DNA of 64,000 nt from Siphonodentalium dalli (lineage: Eukaryota; Mollusca; Scaphopoda; Gadilida; Siphonodentaliidae), in assembly GCA_032622095.1 (NCBI GenBank), contig CP136066.1, forward strand, positions 189,446,716 through 189,510,715, in the 5' to 3' direction. Shown piece by piece: positions 10,527-21,521 of the stretch. A program made the position numbers and the translations under genes. The notes under the pieces were generated by a model. It was given only the letters and a program-made list of their open reading frames with translations. It had not been told where the DNA came from and did no database searches. How positions within the stretch are numbered: the first letter of the stretch is position 1; the number at the start of each line of letters is the position of its first letter.

Positions 10527-11002
10527 CTCGCTAATGTTCAACGCCGAAATAACAGCTTTAAACGCTGATCACCTGATATTTTGCACAAGTTCATGGGTGG
10601 TTTTGGCAAGATATTTTCAAACAACAAAATACGGAAAACTAATATTGTACATTGCGTAATAGCATATTCCAGTTGCAAGTTGCCGACTGAAGTAAGTTGA
10701 ACAAATTGTTTACTAAGACACCGGTCTGGAAGCAGCACGAAAATTAGTCGTATATAAAATGTACGATGTGATGTCTATTTGATCTGGTGTGATGCAGTGC
10801 TAATCTTTTGAAGAGGTGGTGGTTTCTTTGCAATATAATAAGCACTGCAACATACGTGTATGGTTTATTAGCATGTACAGTGCTGAACAATCCAGAAATG
10901 TAACTACTATTTATACCGCAAGGATATGCACTTAAGTTTCTGCGTTACATTCAATAATTTATCATCACGCAGAATGAAATTACCATTACCGTGGCTGATT
11001 TG

Positions 11003-11506
11003 CGACATACTCAATACATATATTATCTCGAGATCTCGAGATATTAACTCGAGATCTCGACATAATTATCTCGAGATCTCGACATATTATCTCGAGATCT
11101 CGACATAATTATCTCGAGATCTCGAGATAATATCTCGAGATCTCGACATATTATCTCGAGATCTCGACATATTATCTCGAGATCTCGACATAATTATCTC
11201 GAGATCTCGAGAAAATATCTCGAGATCTCGACATAACATGCATATTTAAACATCTGATGTAGTGGCAATGTGACAACAACCAAGATGGAACGCGAGCAAG
11301 TCGCTCTCTGTCTCTCACTCAAACTGTCTGTCTCCCCTCTCTCTCCCTCTCTCTCCCTCTCTCTCTCGCTCTCTCTCTCTCTCGTTCTTTCATGGGTCCC
11401 GGTACATACAAATCGACTTGGTTCAAATCCGGGAATCTCGATTGATAATCTGGGACTCGGGTGTCTGTCCCTCCCCCTCTCTCCCCCCTCTCTCTCTCTC
11501 TCTCCC

Positions 11507-11541
<35 letters not shown>

Positions 11542-11670
11542 ACTCTATCTATCTCACTCTGTCTGTCTCCCTCGCTCCAATCGACTTGGTTCAAATCCGG
11601 GAATCGAATCCGGCTTATTCTCGATTGATAATCTGGGACTCGTGTCTCTGTCTCTTTCCCACTCTATGTC
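11003..11670 (-). repeat. GA/CT-rich dispersed repeat, right member of the inverted pair
   Basis: Reverse complement of 1970-2518. In order it carries TGATTTGCGACATAC, CTCGAGATCTCGAC units, AACATGCATATTTAAACATC, TGATGTAGTGGCAATG, (CT)n, GTACATACAAATCGACTTGG, GGTTCAAATCCGGGAATC (twice) and more (CT)n. GGTTCAAATCC fits the pol III B-box consensus, but I see no convincing A box. Confidence 0.7.
11026..11236. repeat. Minisatellite of palindromic CTCGAGATCTCGA units
   Basis: About nine ~22-24-bp units of the form ATTATCTCGAGATCTCGACAT, with CTCGAGATCTCGAG itself palindromic. The homologous position in the 1970-2518 copy has a single unit, so the expansion is specific to this copy. Confidence 0.85.
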
Positions 11671-11709
11671 CCTCTGTATGTCTATCTATCTCTGTCTATC
11701 TGCTCAATT

Positions 11710-12767
11710 TTAAACACTCTTTCTCTAGTTTTGTTCTAAATGTGACCACTAAACTATGGTCAATGGGAATTTCTGATTCCTCAAGTAATATGAAATATAC
11801 AAATTCTCAGGTCTGCATAATTTTGTCACTATATGTTGTGATCATTAAGTAGACATCGTATATTTGTATATATAGAAGTAGTATTTTGTAGACCCGATAT
11901 ATTTTATATATAAATCCAGTTTTAGGTGGACATACAAACATTTACGCTGTACAACCTCGCCATGGCCCTTACGACGCAGGAACGTTGCTACATGGGGGTG
12001 TCACACCCCTCCAATTTTTGCCAAAATTTTAAAATTTTGGAAATTTCAGACCTGTGAGCAGGTAGAATTTGGTAGGAATTCTTAAGTTTCTAACTGTAAT
12101 TTTGTATAATTTTAATGTTTCGGTTGACAAATTGGACTCCCTAGGTGGTTGATTAGTTCAAACGTATAGGAATATTGGGAATATTCAGTTGGAAAATTAG
12201 GCCATGGGGGGGGGGGGGGGGGGCGTGTGCAAACGGAACTACATAATTTCGGAATTTCCAAAGTGGACACCCCCCATTCCTGACCTCTTTGCAAGGCCAC
12301 CGGAGCAGAGGGGCAGACGCCCCCTTAATTGCCCTCTTGTCGGGGGCGGGACGAGACTGCCCTGCTGCATTCTGACAGTTAGTGTTGCGTTTAATCAGTT
12401 ATTCACCCATATAGGCATCAGGATGCCCCAGATTCACTCTTGGGTATATTCATTTCCCCAAACCTAAAAATTACCCACAACCCACCCCCCGAGAGAGCCC
12501 CAGATACCCACAAATCAGAAAACAACATGTAACAATCTCGAAAGTTGGACGGAACATCCCCGGAACACCCTTATCATGCTCTCCAGCTCTTGTCTGTAGT
12601 AGTCCGCGACCTGAGTTCCAATGTTCGGTGTTGGACCGAACCATGTACATACTTATACGATTAAGCGTGACATATAGGCCCTTTGGGCCGGGTGCTAACT
12701 GTAATTTAAACATATATAATTATATTGATTATTAATGTATTGCACATGTCACGTTAATAAATGATTA

Positions 12768-12770
<3 letters not shown>
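11710..12770. other. No supported gene; 18-G run
   Basis: Holds a run of 18 G at 12206-12223 and C-rich patches. The open frames over these tracts are compositional. Confidence 0.4.

Positions 12771-12846
<76 letters not shown>
12771..12846 (+). repeat. (CT)n microsatellite
   Basis: About 37 uninterrupted CT units, preceded by ATTATCTAT and ended by ATCTCCAATC. Confidence 0.95.
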
Positions 12847-12851
<5 letters not shown>

Positions 12852-14810
12852 CAATCTGTCCTAAGTACCGTTGTGGTACGAAACGTCCGTTTGGGTACTG
12901 TTGGAACCGGAATTAAATTCTCTATAAGCTGATCACAACACCGAAGCGATATCTCGAACAATAAAACCGTAAATCACGGTTATTTATTGTCCGAAGGACG
13001 CGAAAGCGAGTTGTGTTGAGAACTGAGTTGTTCCATATGCTTTCGTGCACATTGGGGACCGGAACCATAGTGGGCAATAAAGCAAGTGGATATAATTACT
13101 TAGTTCCATCTTGTTCCATTTCAATAGTGACAATGTCTGAATCATTCTTTGTATTTAAGTCTTCTTGCCACATGGAACAATATGGATCCAAAATATGTTC
13201 GAAGCCGACACCTTATCATATTTAAACATTATAGACAGTATCTGCTGGCAATAATTAACCCTCATACAACTGTTTTCGCGATGAACTAATTCGATATCCG
13301 GGTATCAATAGATCAATAGAACTTCTTTTAGTTCTCTACCACATGTCAGGAGTTTTTTGTTGTGTGCTAAGATAGAACCATGCACAACATACCGAAAACA
13401 ATAGTTGTCTGCAAAACGGAACGATCCCGAATCATCACTTCGATTACCTTTATTCCTTTTCAAACTATAGTTCTTTCACGGTAAAATGTTTGCCCCGGAT
13501 GAAAACGAATTCGATAGAGGTTAAAAGACAATGGTAGTTCACCGTCATCATCGGTCACAAGACATTGGATGAACTCCGAGCGTGAAATTAAGAACGATCG
13601 TCCTTTTGTCTCGATCGGTGATGCATTCATTCCGAACGATTTAAAAAAAAAAATATTTATCGATATGGGTTTTTAATGGCGTGGTGCCAGTTCAGTCTCA
13701 AATGAAATGCATCAAACGGTACGTTATCTTTATCATCTTCTATAGATTCAGTTTGCATAGTAGCCAATACACATTGCTGAAACACTAAGGACACACAACG
13801 AATGAACTTAATATAGATCTAGATTGGTTGTATCGACCTCAACTCTTGGTTGCTTCATGGAATGCTAGAACTTTCAGCAACCTGTTTTATTGCATGTGGT
13901 ATATACGATTGACACTTAAATATAAGGATTGCCATCGCGATGGGTGTTGCTCTTTAAAAATGTGCCAGCATTTAAAACCGCCATAAACAGAAAGAATATA
14001 AATTTATAGACATATTTTGTAAAATCATAAATGATAAATATCGCATAAATAGCATGTTATTGTCGAGACCGTACGGTTTGTTAATAAACAAAAATCCATA
14101 TTATGATTCAGTAGAGTGAGTAAAGTGTGCTATACGCAAAACACTCAACACAAAGGAGTCCCAACTAAGTTCACGTTAACACGACTTCTGCGTTGAATTT
14201 ATTTCCCAGTTCACACAAAGTGTTTTGCGGGTAATATCGCATTCATATTATCATTATACTATACTTTTAGTATATTCTTGATAAAATTCATAATTATGTA
14301 ACTTTTAGTATTTTTTTTCAAATTGTTTTCTTCAGAATTGTGTCTATTTGTACATCTATAGACATGCCCGTTACTTCGTACAAGCGACTTTTGACGATAC
14401 TGCGGAACATTTAAGTCATTTTAAGAGTCATTGTTCATTTAACATGGTTGCGACTGTTCTAGATCGCTGTTAAAGCAAGGATACCCGATCTCAAACTACA
14501 AATATGATTTCTTGTTAGCGCTGGCAAGGCTATCTTATATTCTGGACTTGTTCTGTTGCGTATAACCTGATAAGTCTGTATTCAGGCGCCATGCAAACTG
14601 GGGAAATGTAGCATCGCCGAAAATCTCAAGCAAATCAACAGTACCGTCTAAACTATGCTCAATTGTAATTATTTACTTCTCGATCCGGGACGCAACTCTC
14701 TACGATAAACTAACGAAACCGGCTTCACATTCGAGAACATCTGCATTTAATTAATACATAAGAATGTGTCGTAAATTTGGACGAAAAATATAATTGCAAA
14801 AATAACTACG
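12847..14810. other. No supported gene
   Basis: AT-rich, with scattered short frames only. A short peptide-like stretch near 14410-14475 resembles a hAT transposase motif by a few residues, too few to call. Confidence 0.4.
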
Positions 14811-15134
14811 TTGAGCAAGATGAAATCGACAGTGCGGAATGATTGTAAAACAGCTTCACCAATCTACAAATTTGAATTGACTTCGATTAGAACGGACGAA
14901 ACCGACCCAATATTGACCAACAAAGTACCAACATTTTATAGTTTGAAATCGTCGTTATACCGTTCTGTGCCGAACAAGACGCAACACACATACACGAGAT
15001 TCTTCGGTCTTCTGAAGCAAAACTCTGCAGAATTAGGCTTCAGACTTTCCCCGACACATGTCTTCACCGACTACGAAACTGCTGCTCAGAATGCCATACG
15101 ATTGACTTTCTTCTTGACAGCCATCAGAGTGTAA
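14811..15134 (+). pseudogene. MULE-like transposase fragment (FLYWCH/MULE type), internally deleted
   Basis: The frame is open from upstream of 14811 and encodes two pieces seen in animal FLYWCH/MULE proteins. The first is the linker ending FYSLKSSLYR. The second is the start of the MULE transposase domain: YTRFFGLLKQNSAELGF, then LSPTHVFTDYETAAQNAIR. There the 'TD-[FY]-E' Asp is the usual first acidic residue. Between LYR and YTRFF the ~80-150 residues expected before the domain are missing, and the frame ends before the rest of the DDE core. It is a relic with no catalytic capacity. The LINE begins right after it and may have inserted into it. Confidence 0.5.
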
Positions 15135-15203
15135 TGAAATATGCGATGAATACACTGTAACGAGCGAGGGGGTAGGGGTCCTTAGATATTACCAAGCCCT
15201 ACT

Positions 15204-15691
15204 AAAACAATTGGCCGAGCGGAATGCCTATGAAAAATGAGGCAGAATCAAAGATGCGGAAAAACAATGTAATTGTTTTTAACATGGAAGAGTCGAGTGC
15301 AACAGAAAGTACAACTGCCAGGGAGGATGATGCTAACAGTTTTAAGGATCTCTGCAGAAATATCGACATAGAAAACCCACAAGAAATTAAAATGAAGCAG
15401 TTGGTGAGGTTGGGAAAGAAGACTGAAGACCAAGACAGACCACGTCCCTTGAGAATCACATTTGAAAATGAATCTGTAAAGGATAAAATACTGAGAACTG
15501 GACCAAAGTTGAAAGAGAAAGGACTAAAAATCACCTTTGCAAATGATCTATCAAAGAAGGACAGAGAAGACAGGAAGAAATTATTAGAAGAAGCAAAGAA
15601 GAAGACGGATGAATCAGATGGGGAGTGGTTCTATCAGGTTCGGGGCCCTCCATGGACTCTGAAGAAGGTAAAGAAAAAAGAAGTGAGGTAG
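15204..15691 (+). CDS. LINE ORF1 remnant (C-terminal half)
   Basis: Open from just after a stop at 15203, with an ATG at 15224 giving 155 residues, basic and Lys-rich. The segment NNVIVFNMEESSATEST followed by FKDLCRNIDI and PRPLRITFENE is the RRM-like/C-terminal part found in CR1-type ORF1 proteins, which bind the element RNA. The N-terminal zinc-finger or coiled-coil part usual in longer ORF1 proteins (about 300 residues or more) is absent. Either the insertion is 5'-truncated or the upstream stop is a mutation. Its last 67 bases overlap ORF2 in a different frame. Confidence 0.6.
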
Positions 15692-18600
15692 GCCTCAAAA
15701 AGAAGAGGAAACCTGTAAATACGTTAATTGCACCAAATGCACCAAAAGCACCAAAACATTTGCACAGTGTGGAGGGACTACACATTTTATCCCTAAATGC
15801 AGATAGTCTGTCAAACAAAATGAATGAGCTCAGACACTTGGTTGAAGAAGAGAAGTATGACATAATATGCATCACAGAGGTTAAGCCGAAGAAAAGTAAG
15901 GACATCCTACCCGCGTTATATACCTTAGACGGTTACATCATGATCCACAAGAACTTAACCAGTAACAAAGGAAGAGGAGTCTTGATGTATGTGAAGGCGA
16001 ATATCTCCGCAGAAGAACAAATTATAAACGAAGAACTGAGTGAAGCTGCATGGATAACAGTTAAACTGGAAAAAAGGGACAAAATGCTGATAGGAGTTGT
16101 ATATAGAAGCCCTAACACAAGTACAGAAGAAAATGATGACAAAATAAACAAAACAATAAAGGAAATATGCAGAAATAGGGATTATTCACACATTCTACTC
16201 ATGGGAGATTTTAACCATCCATCCATTGATTGGAAAGCACAGACAGCTACAAACAAGAAAGGAGAAGATTTCATCAATACTATAACTGAAAGCTTCTTAA
16301 CGCAACACATTCTAGAGCCAACAAGAGGAAGGTTAGGACAGAGGGCAAATACACTAGATCTGGTACTGACAAATGAAGAAAATATGATTACCAACATAAA
16401 GATTTGCAGCCCACTGGGAAAGAGTGACCACTCCATGATTGACTTCAACTTCAAGTGCTACACACCAATAAATAATTTAAAGAAAAAAGTCTACTCGGCT
16501 GGAAACTACGCACAGATGAAGAAAGATCTTGACATGGACTGGAGTAAATTTCTAGAGGACTGCAAAGATGATATAAACAAACAGTGGAAGCGCTTCTGTC
16601 TAGTACTGGAAGACACAGTTGAAAAAAATATACCATCGAGAACAAAGTCAACAAAATCTAAAAACAGAATGCCACTTGACATAAAAACCAGGGAGCTTGT
16701 GAAGAAGAAGCATAGAATGTGGACAAGATACATGGAATCTAGAACAGAAGAGAATTATAAAAAGTATACTCGCCTGAGAAATCAAGTAAGGACAGCAACA
16801 AGACAGAAACAGATAGTGCACGAGAAAGACATTGCCGACAAGGCGAAAACTAACCCTAAAAAATTCTGGGACTACATAGCGAGACGCTCAAAAACAAGAA
16901 ATGGTGTCCCAAACTTGGAGAAGAAAGATGGAACAACAACAACAACAGATGCAGAGAAAGCGGATGTACTTGCAGAATTCTTTTCTAGCGTCTTCACAAA
17001 TGAGCCACAAGGAAAGATTCCACGAATTGAAGACCTGGTAATAGAACATGAACTAGAGGATCTAGAAGTATTAGCAGAAGGAATTCAGATCAGACTATTG
17101 AAGCTAAATCAAAACAAATCTCTGGGACCAGATGGGATACATCCAAGAATATTGAAAGAATTATCGCAAGAATTAAGCAAGCCATTAGCAATAATCTATA
17201 ATAACAGCCTCAGACTAGGACAGTTACCAAACGAATGGAAGGATGCAAATATATCAGCAATATATAAGAAAGGTGGAGCCACTAAAGCTAACAACTATCG
17301 TCCAATCAGCCTTACGAGCGTAGTCTGCAAAGTACTAGAATCAGTCATAAGAGACAGGATCATGGACCATATGAGAAACAATAAACTATTCAGCAAAAAT
17401 CAATTCGGATACATAAAAGGGCGCTCAACGACATTACAGTTATTAAATACACTTGAAGGATGGACAAAGTCTATAGAAAATAATCAAGCAACACATGTAA
17501 TATACATGAACTTCATGAAGGCGTTTGACTCTGTGCCACATCGTAGACTGATAGGAAAAACAGAAGCATATGGAATCAAAGGCAACATATTAGGGTGGAT
17601 TAAGGATTTTCTGAGTGGAAGAAGACAAAGGGCAGTTGTAAATGGGGAGAAATCAAAATTCTACAATGTCATCAGTGGGATTCCTCAGGGAAGCGTACTT
17701 GGACCACTACTATTTGTCATCTATATAAATGACTTGCCAAGTTCAACAAAATCTGATGTCATGATGTACGCTGACGATACCAAAGTATTCAGAGAGATAA
17801 CAACACCAGACGACATGGAAACTCTACAACAAGATCTTAATGAACTACAAAAATGGTCTGATAAATGGCTTCTTCGTTTCCATCCTGAGAAATGTGTAAT
17901 GATGAACATTGGAAAAGAAGGATATACTCCAAATTATACTTTGAAGGGAGTTGATGGAACAACCTACACACTGAAGCAGGTCGACAGCGAGAAGGACATA
18001 GGCATCACCACAGATAAAAACTTAAATTTTGAACAACATATAAATGAAAAAGCACAGAGCGCTCAATCAGTGATGGGGATGATTAGAAGATCGTTTACAC
18101 ATCTAGATGAAGAAATGATGACGAAACTGTATAAAGGGTTGGTTCGACCAAGATTAGAGTATTCACAGCCAGCATGGAAACCATATTTGATCAAACACAT
18201 CACCCAACTTGAGAAAGTCCAACGCAGAGCAACAAAACTAGTTCCTACTTTAAAACATTTACCATATGAAGACAGACTTGAAAAACTAAAGATTCCCACC
18301 CTGCAATATAGACGACATAGAGGAGATATGATAGAATGCTACAAAATTTTCAATACATATGACCCGGAAGTAGCAAATATACTGACACGGAACTCCGAAT
18401 CCAAAACCAGAGGCCACAACTTCAAGCTGTTTTTAGAAGGGGCAACCAGAGACACAAGAAAACACACTTTTAGTCAGAGAGTTGTGGAGCCCTGGAACCA
18501 ATTAGCAGAAGAGGTAGTCAACGCCGACAGTTTAAACCAATTCAAAAATCGACTAGATGATTATTGGATGGAACAAGAGGTGAGACTTGATTTTAAAGCA

Positions 18601-18732
18601 AAATTGGGTTTGACAAGTTCACAGACGAGTCGGGCGTTAGATAGACTTAACAACATAGGGCCTGAATTTGGTGAATTCGGAGAGCCAGACACAGAAGACG
18701 TGGACATAGTGGCAGAAGCCAGCGTCCACTAA
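15625..18732 (+). CDS. CR1-type LINE ORF2: endonuclease plus reverse transcriptase, motif A Asp replaced
   Basis: 1035 codons without a stop; the start could be the ATG at 15625 or 15652. Order: N-terminal EEP endonuclease (about 50-275) with LNADSL (N59), ITE (E85), VVYRSPN, GDFN (D195, N197) and SDHS (D268, H269), all intact. Then the RT domain (about 480-760) with LGPDGIHPRIL, YRPISL, IPQGSVLGPLLF and MYADD (D717, D718). Then a C-terminal VQRRATKLVP / YEDRL / RRHRGDMIECYKIF segment typical of CR1/Jockey. No RNase H. In family members motif A reads [YL]-D-F-x-K-A-F-D. Here codon 629 (17509-17511) is AAC, Asn, giving YMNFMKAFD, so the first catalytic metal ligand is lost although the frame is open. 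A single G-to-A change explains it. The product would nick DNA but should not reverse-transcribe. Confidence 0.9.
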   Translation: MVLSGSGPSMDSEEGKEKRSEVGLKKKRKPVNTLIAPNAPKAPKHLHSVEGLHILSLNADSLSNKMNELRHLVEEEKYDIICITEVKPKKSKDILPALYTLDGYIMIHKNLTSNKGRGVLMYVKANISAEEQIINEELSEAAWITVKLEKRDKMLIGVVYRSPNTSTEENDDKINKTIKEICRNRDYSHILLMGDFNHPSIDWKAQTATNKKGEDFINTITESFLTQHILEPTRGRLGQRANTLDLVLTNEENMITNIKICSPLGKSDHSMIDFNFKCYTPINNLKKKVYSAGNYAQMKKDLDMDWSKFLEDCKDDINKQWKRFCLVLEDTVEKNIPSRTKSTKSKNRMPLDIKTRELVKKKHRMWTRYMESRTEENYKKYTRLRNQVRTATRQKQIVHEKDIADKAKTNPKKFWDYIARRSKTRNGVPNLEKKDGTTTTTDAEKADVLAEFFSSVFTNEPQGKIPRIEDLVIEHELEDLEVLAEGIQIRLLKLNQNKSLGPDGIHPRILKELSQELSKPLAIIYNNSLRLGQLPNEWKDANISAIYKKGGATKANNYRPISLTSVVCKVLESVIRDRIMDHMRNNKLFSKNQFGYIKGRSTTLQLLNTLEGWTKSIENNQATHVIYMNFMKAFDSVPHRRLIGKTEAYGIKGNILGWIKDFLSGRRQRAVVNGEKSKFYNVISGIPQGSVLGPLLFVIYINDLPSSTKSDVMMYADDTKVFREITTPDDMETLQQDLNELQKWSDKWLLRFHPEKCVMMNIGKEGYTPNYTLKGVDGTTYTLKQVDSEKDIGITTDKNLNFEQHINEKAQSAQSVMGMIRRSFTHLDEEMMTKLYKGLVRPRLEYSQPAWKPYLIKHITQLEKVQRRATKLVPTLKHLPYEDRLEKLKIPTLQYRRHRGDMIECYKIFNTYDPEVANILTRNSESKTRGHNFKLFLEGATRDTRKHTFSQRVVEPWNQLAEEVVNADSLNQFKNRLDDYWMEQEVRLDFKAKLGLTSSQTSRALDRLNNIGPEFGEFGEPDTEDVDIVAEASVH

Positions 18733-19200
18733 CAGCATAAGGTATCATAAGGTATGAACGACTCGACCATATACAAGTTTAACCATAATAACCGGTAGCG
18801 TAAATCATGCTCAATAGCATACTAGTAACAGAGGGGGACAGTGACTTGTAATGTATATTTCTGTCGGATGGTCCTGACCTCTCCAATATAGGTTAATCAA
18901 GGGGATTAACGGTGCATGACCTGGAAGTTGGTCCCTGACATCTCCCCTGGATAACGGCGCATGACCCGGAAATGGGTCCCTGACCTCTCCCGTATAGGTT
19001 AATCGAGGTGATTAACAGCACATGACCTGGAAGTTGGTCCCTAGCTTCTCCATTGGATAGATTATCTCATCCCGGCCTCAGTGATATAGATAGGTGCTGT
19101 TCATAGTCCAGCCACCGACAGCCTACAACCTTCTCATGGTATATCGAACTTACCTATATAACCCCTGTTTCCCCCAGGGTATAGTTATGGATCTACAATG
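18733..19200 (+). mobile_element. Probable LINE 3' UTR with 106-bp tandem motif
   Basis: Follows the ORF2 stop. ATATAGGTTAATC occurs at about 18885 and 18991 (period 106). CATGACCTGGAAGTTGGTCC occurs in both units, and a shorter degenerate unit lies between them. Internal 3' repeats are common in LINE tails. The exact 3' end and target duplication were not found. Confidence 0.45.
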
Positions 19201-19500
19201 GCATCCCAGTACAATATGAAGTGTGCGCATACCTCATATGCCTATTTAGAAATAATCCTACCACATTGATTGGCCAAAGTGACAGCAATATGAGTCAGAT
19301 GTAACTAACAACAATGATATTTATTAACCAATAAATGCCTTAACAACTTCAACAATAAATGATGAATGTAACCACTGATTGTTTAACTCCAGTATTTACC
19401 AGTGACATAATTGCACTATATAAATGCTTAATACTAATGGGAGCAAAAGGCATGTATTTGAAAGCCTGATATGAAAATGTTCCATTACTGCATTAATTTG

Positions 19501-20001
19501 GTAATTGTTAAAGGTACTCAATCCGAACAGAGGGTCCCCATCTCAACAGATTCCAACAACAACAATCCGATCAGAGGGTCCTATATTACTATTTCTTTGG
19601 CTTTGGGGGTACAAAATATTTTATTCGAGTCGAGGAACCCATCAAACAAAGCTCAGAGTTATTAGATATTGATTTTTGAAATTTGTTATTTACTCGAGAT
19701 GAGTACTAATAATTGCCTTCAACTGCCGTAATCTGCTCTGGATGTGTACTCCAAAATCTATTCAAACAGACAAGGATGGATAACTCTAAAATCAAGTGGT
19801 AATAACAGCGCAATTTTCACTGAGTTCTGGGCCAGATAATATTCCCGATAATGAAAAATAATAGATTTCTAAAATCGATATCTAACAAATCTGAGCTTTG
19901 ATGGGTGACTTCCTCGACTCGAATCAAATATTTTTGACCCCCGAAGCCATTGAAATAGTAATTGAGAGGAGTTTTATCGGATTGAGTACCTTTAATTACA
20001 A
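19501..20001. mobile_element. Foldback element with ~180-bp arms
   Basis: The left arm (TTAAAGGTACTCAATCCGA ... TTCGAGTCGAGGAA ... TTAGATATTGATTTTTGAAA) pairs with the right arm read in reverse (TAAAGGTACTCAATCCGATA ... GATTCGAGTCGAGGAAG ... TTAGATATCGATTTTAGAAA). The same end, ATCGGATTGAGTACCTTTAA, occurs alone at about 43079-43099, indicating a dispersed family. Non-coding. Confidence 0.65.
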
Positions 20002-20880
20002 GTAAACTACAAAATTCTGTACTCTTTGCAACGTCTATAAAATGCCGTTTCCTATATGGACAGTTCTTAGACAGAACTACCATACTTGCATACCTTAAAC
20101 CATTTCAGTTACTTCTAAAATACTATCCGATATACAGGAAATAGTAGGGACCAAAGTTGTAGAATAATTCGGGTAAATTCCCAGAAAATATCTAAACCAT
20201 GAATAAAGGGTGAAACCCAACCGCAATCTAATATCACTTAGTAATAAGCCAAGATTGTAACCTATAAGCAGCATTTTACCACCTGATCAGACACTTATCA
20301 TGACTATACTTGATGTACCCTGGCCTTGCATGGTTCCTGAAATCCACCACATCCATATCCTGGAATTCCCTTCAGGCTGGATGGTGCCTGTAAATAAGTG
20401 GAATATTAATCCACTTTATGCATGTAAATTAACCAATGCCCTAGATCCTCATGTTCATGTATTCCACCATTAGATATCATATTAGCTCATGGCTTACTAA
20501 GACTATGTCATCAATTGCAAACTATTCCATCCATAATTCCATGCCCATGGTTCCGCCTCATGATTCTCGATCTCGGAAAATGGCAAAGTGTCTACTCAGG
20601 TGAAATCCAGGTAAAATACATAAAAGTTCCATTAAATGCATAAAACGAAGAATTACCTTTAACTACTAAATATTATTCCAAGTATGAATAATATTATTAA
20701 ATGACCACTGCTACTGTAAATCTTTACAACTCCGAAAACCAATATCAACAAATGCCGAAATAGCGATGCGACTGCACCTGAGATAAATCTGACAGTTATG
20801 ACCTAATTAATCAGCTGTTATTGTTTACGTGTGACGCAAATAGCACGCGAACCGATGACGGACAGAAGCCCCGAGGCTTC
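20002..20880. other. No supported gene
   Basis: AT-rich, only short unsupported frames. Confidence 0.4.
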
Positions 20881-20881
20881 T

Positions 20882-20952
20882 GATTGGAAGGCTTATATAG
20901 TAACTTAAAAGCCGTTAGAAAATATTGACCAATGAGAATGGCCGTTATAAAA
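20882..20952 (+). promoter_or_regulatory. Doubled CCAAT/TATA-like promoter region
   Basis: Two successive arrangements are visible: GATTGG (an inverted CCAAT) with TTATATAG, then GACCAATGAG with TTATAAAAGAG at about 20943-20953. The second lies about 35 bp before the ATG at 20984. Confidence 0.4.
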
Positions 20953-20983
20953 GAGGTTACTAGGGAAGTAACCGGAAGTAATA

Positions 20984-21346
20984 ATGATGATATTTTGCCG
21001 CGAAATACAGAAATGTAAATACACAAGATATTTGATTAAAATGCTAATTGTGCGTATTCTTAAACATGGTTACGCATTGAGAATGGATGAACTAGAGGAG
21101 GCGTTCGTAGTACGTGTTCCAAATTTAAGTAAGAATAAATTAGGTAAAATAGATAAATATGAAAAACATTACGGGACAGATTTAACGATTACGAGAAGAA
21201 AAATGATGCCGGTACACAAACGTTTCAACACGAATGATGAAGAAATTCGAGGACAACGACGCAATCGTGAAGCCATTAATCAGAAGAGCATCGTGTTGCC
21301 ATTTCTGCCAGTCGACAAATTGACATTATCAGCGATAATTGGGTAA
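20984..21346 (+). CDS. Hypothetical 120-residue basic protein or first exon
   Basis: Starts at tandem ATGs about 35 bp after a TATAAAA box, so the true start may be a later ATG such as codon 20. Mostly charged, Lys/Arg-rich (GKIDKYEKHYG, ITRRKMMPVHKRF, IRGQRRNREA), no hydrophobic segment, no motif I know. The frame closes at TAA in GGGTAATT, which could alternatively be read through by splicing. The promoter context is the main support. Confidence 0.3.
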   Translation: MMIFCREIQKCKYTRYLIKMLIVRILKHGYALRMDELEEAFVVRVPNLSKNKLGKIDKYEKHYGTDLTITRRKMMPVHKRFNTNDEEIRGQRRNREAINQKSIVLPFLPVDKLTLSAIIG

Positions 21347-21521
21347 TTCTGGGATTCGAGCGTTAAAACAGTTTGTGAACTCGCCGGCAAGCTAACAGGG
21401 TACGTTTATCACCTAACTGCTATATGCTCATATGTGTTCTCGTCATCTTCAAATTATATGGTTGTTTGCGGTAGGAGTACGCGTTAGTCGTATATCAGTT
21501 GCACGTGAAGTGTTAATGGCC

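Noticed and set aside
11420-11440. tRNA-like B box GGTTCAAATCC
   Set aside because: No acceptor or anticodon stem can be drawn and there is no A box at the right distance; not called as a tRNA or SINE.
14410-14475. Possible hAT transposase motif (ATVLD) on the plus strand
   Set aside because: About five matching residues in a short frame; not distinguishable from chance.
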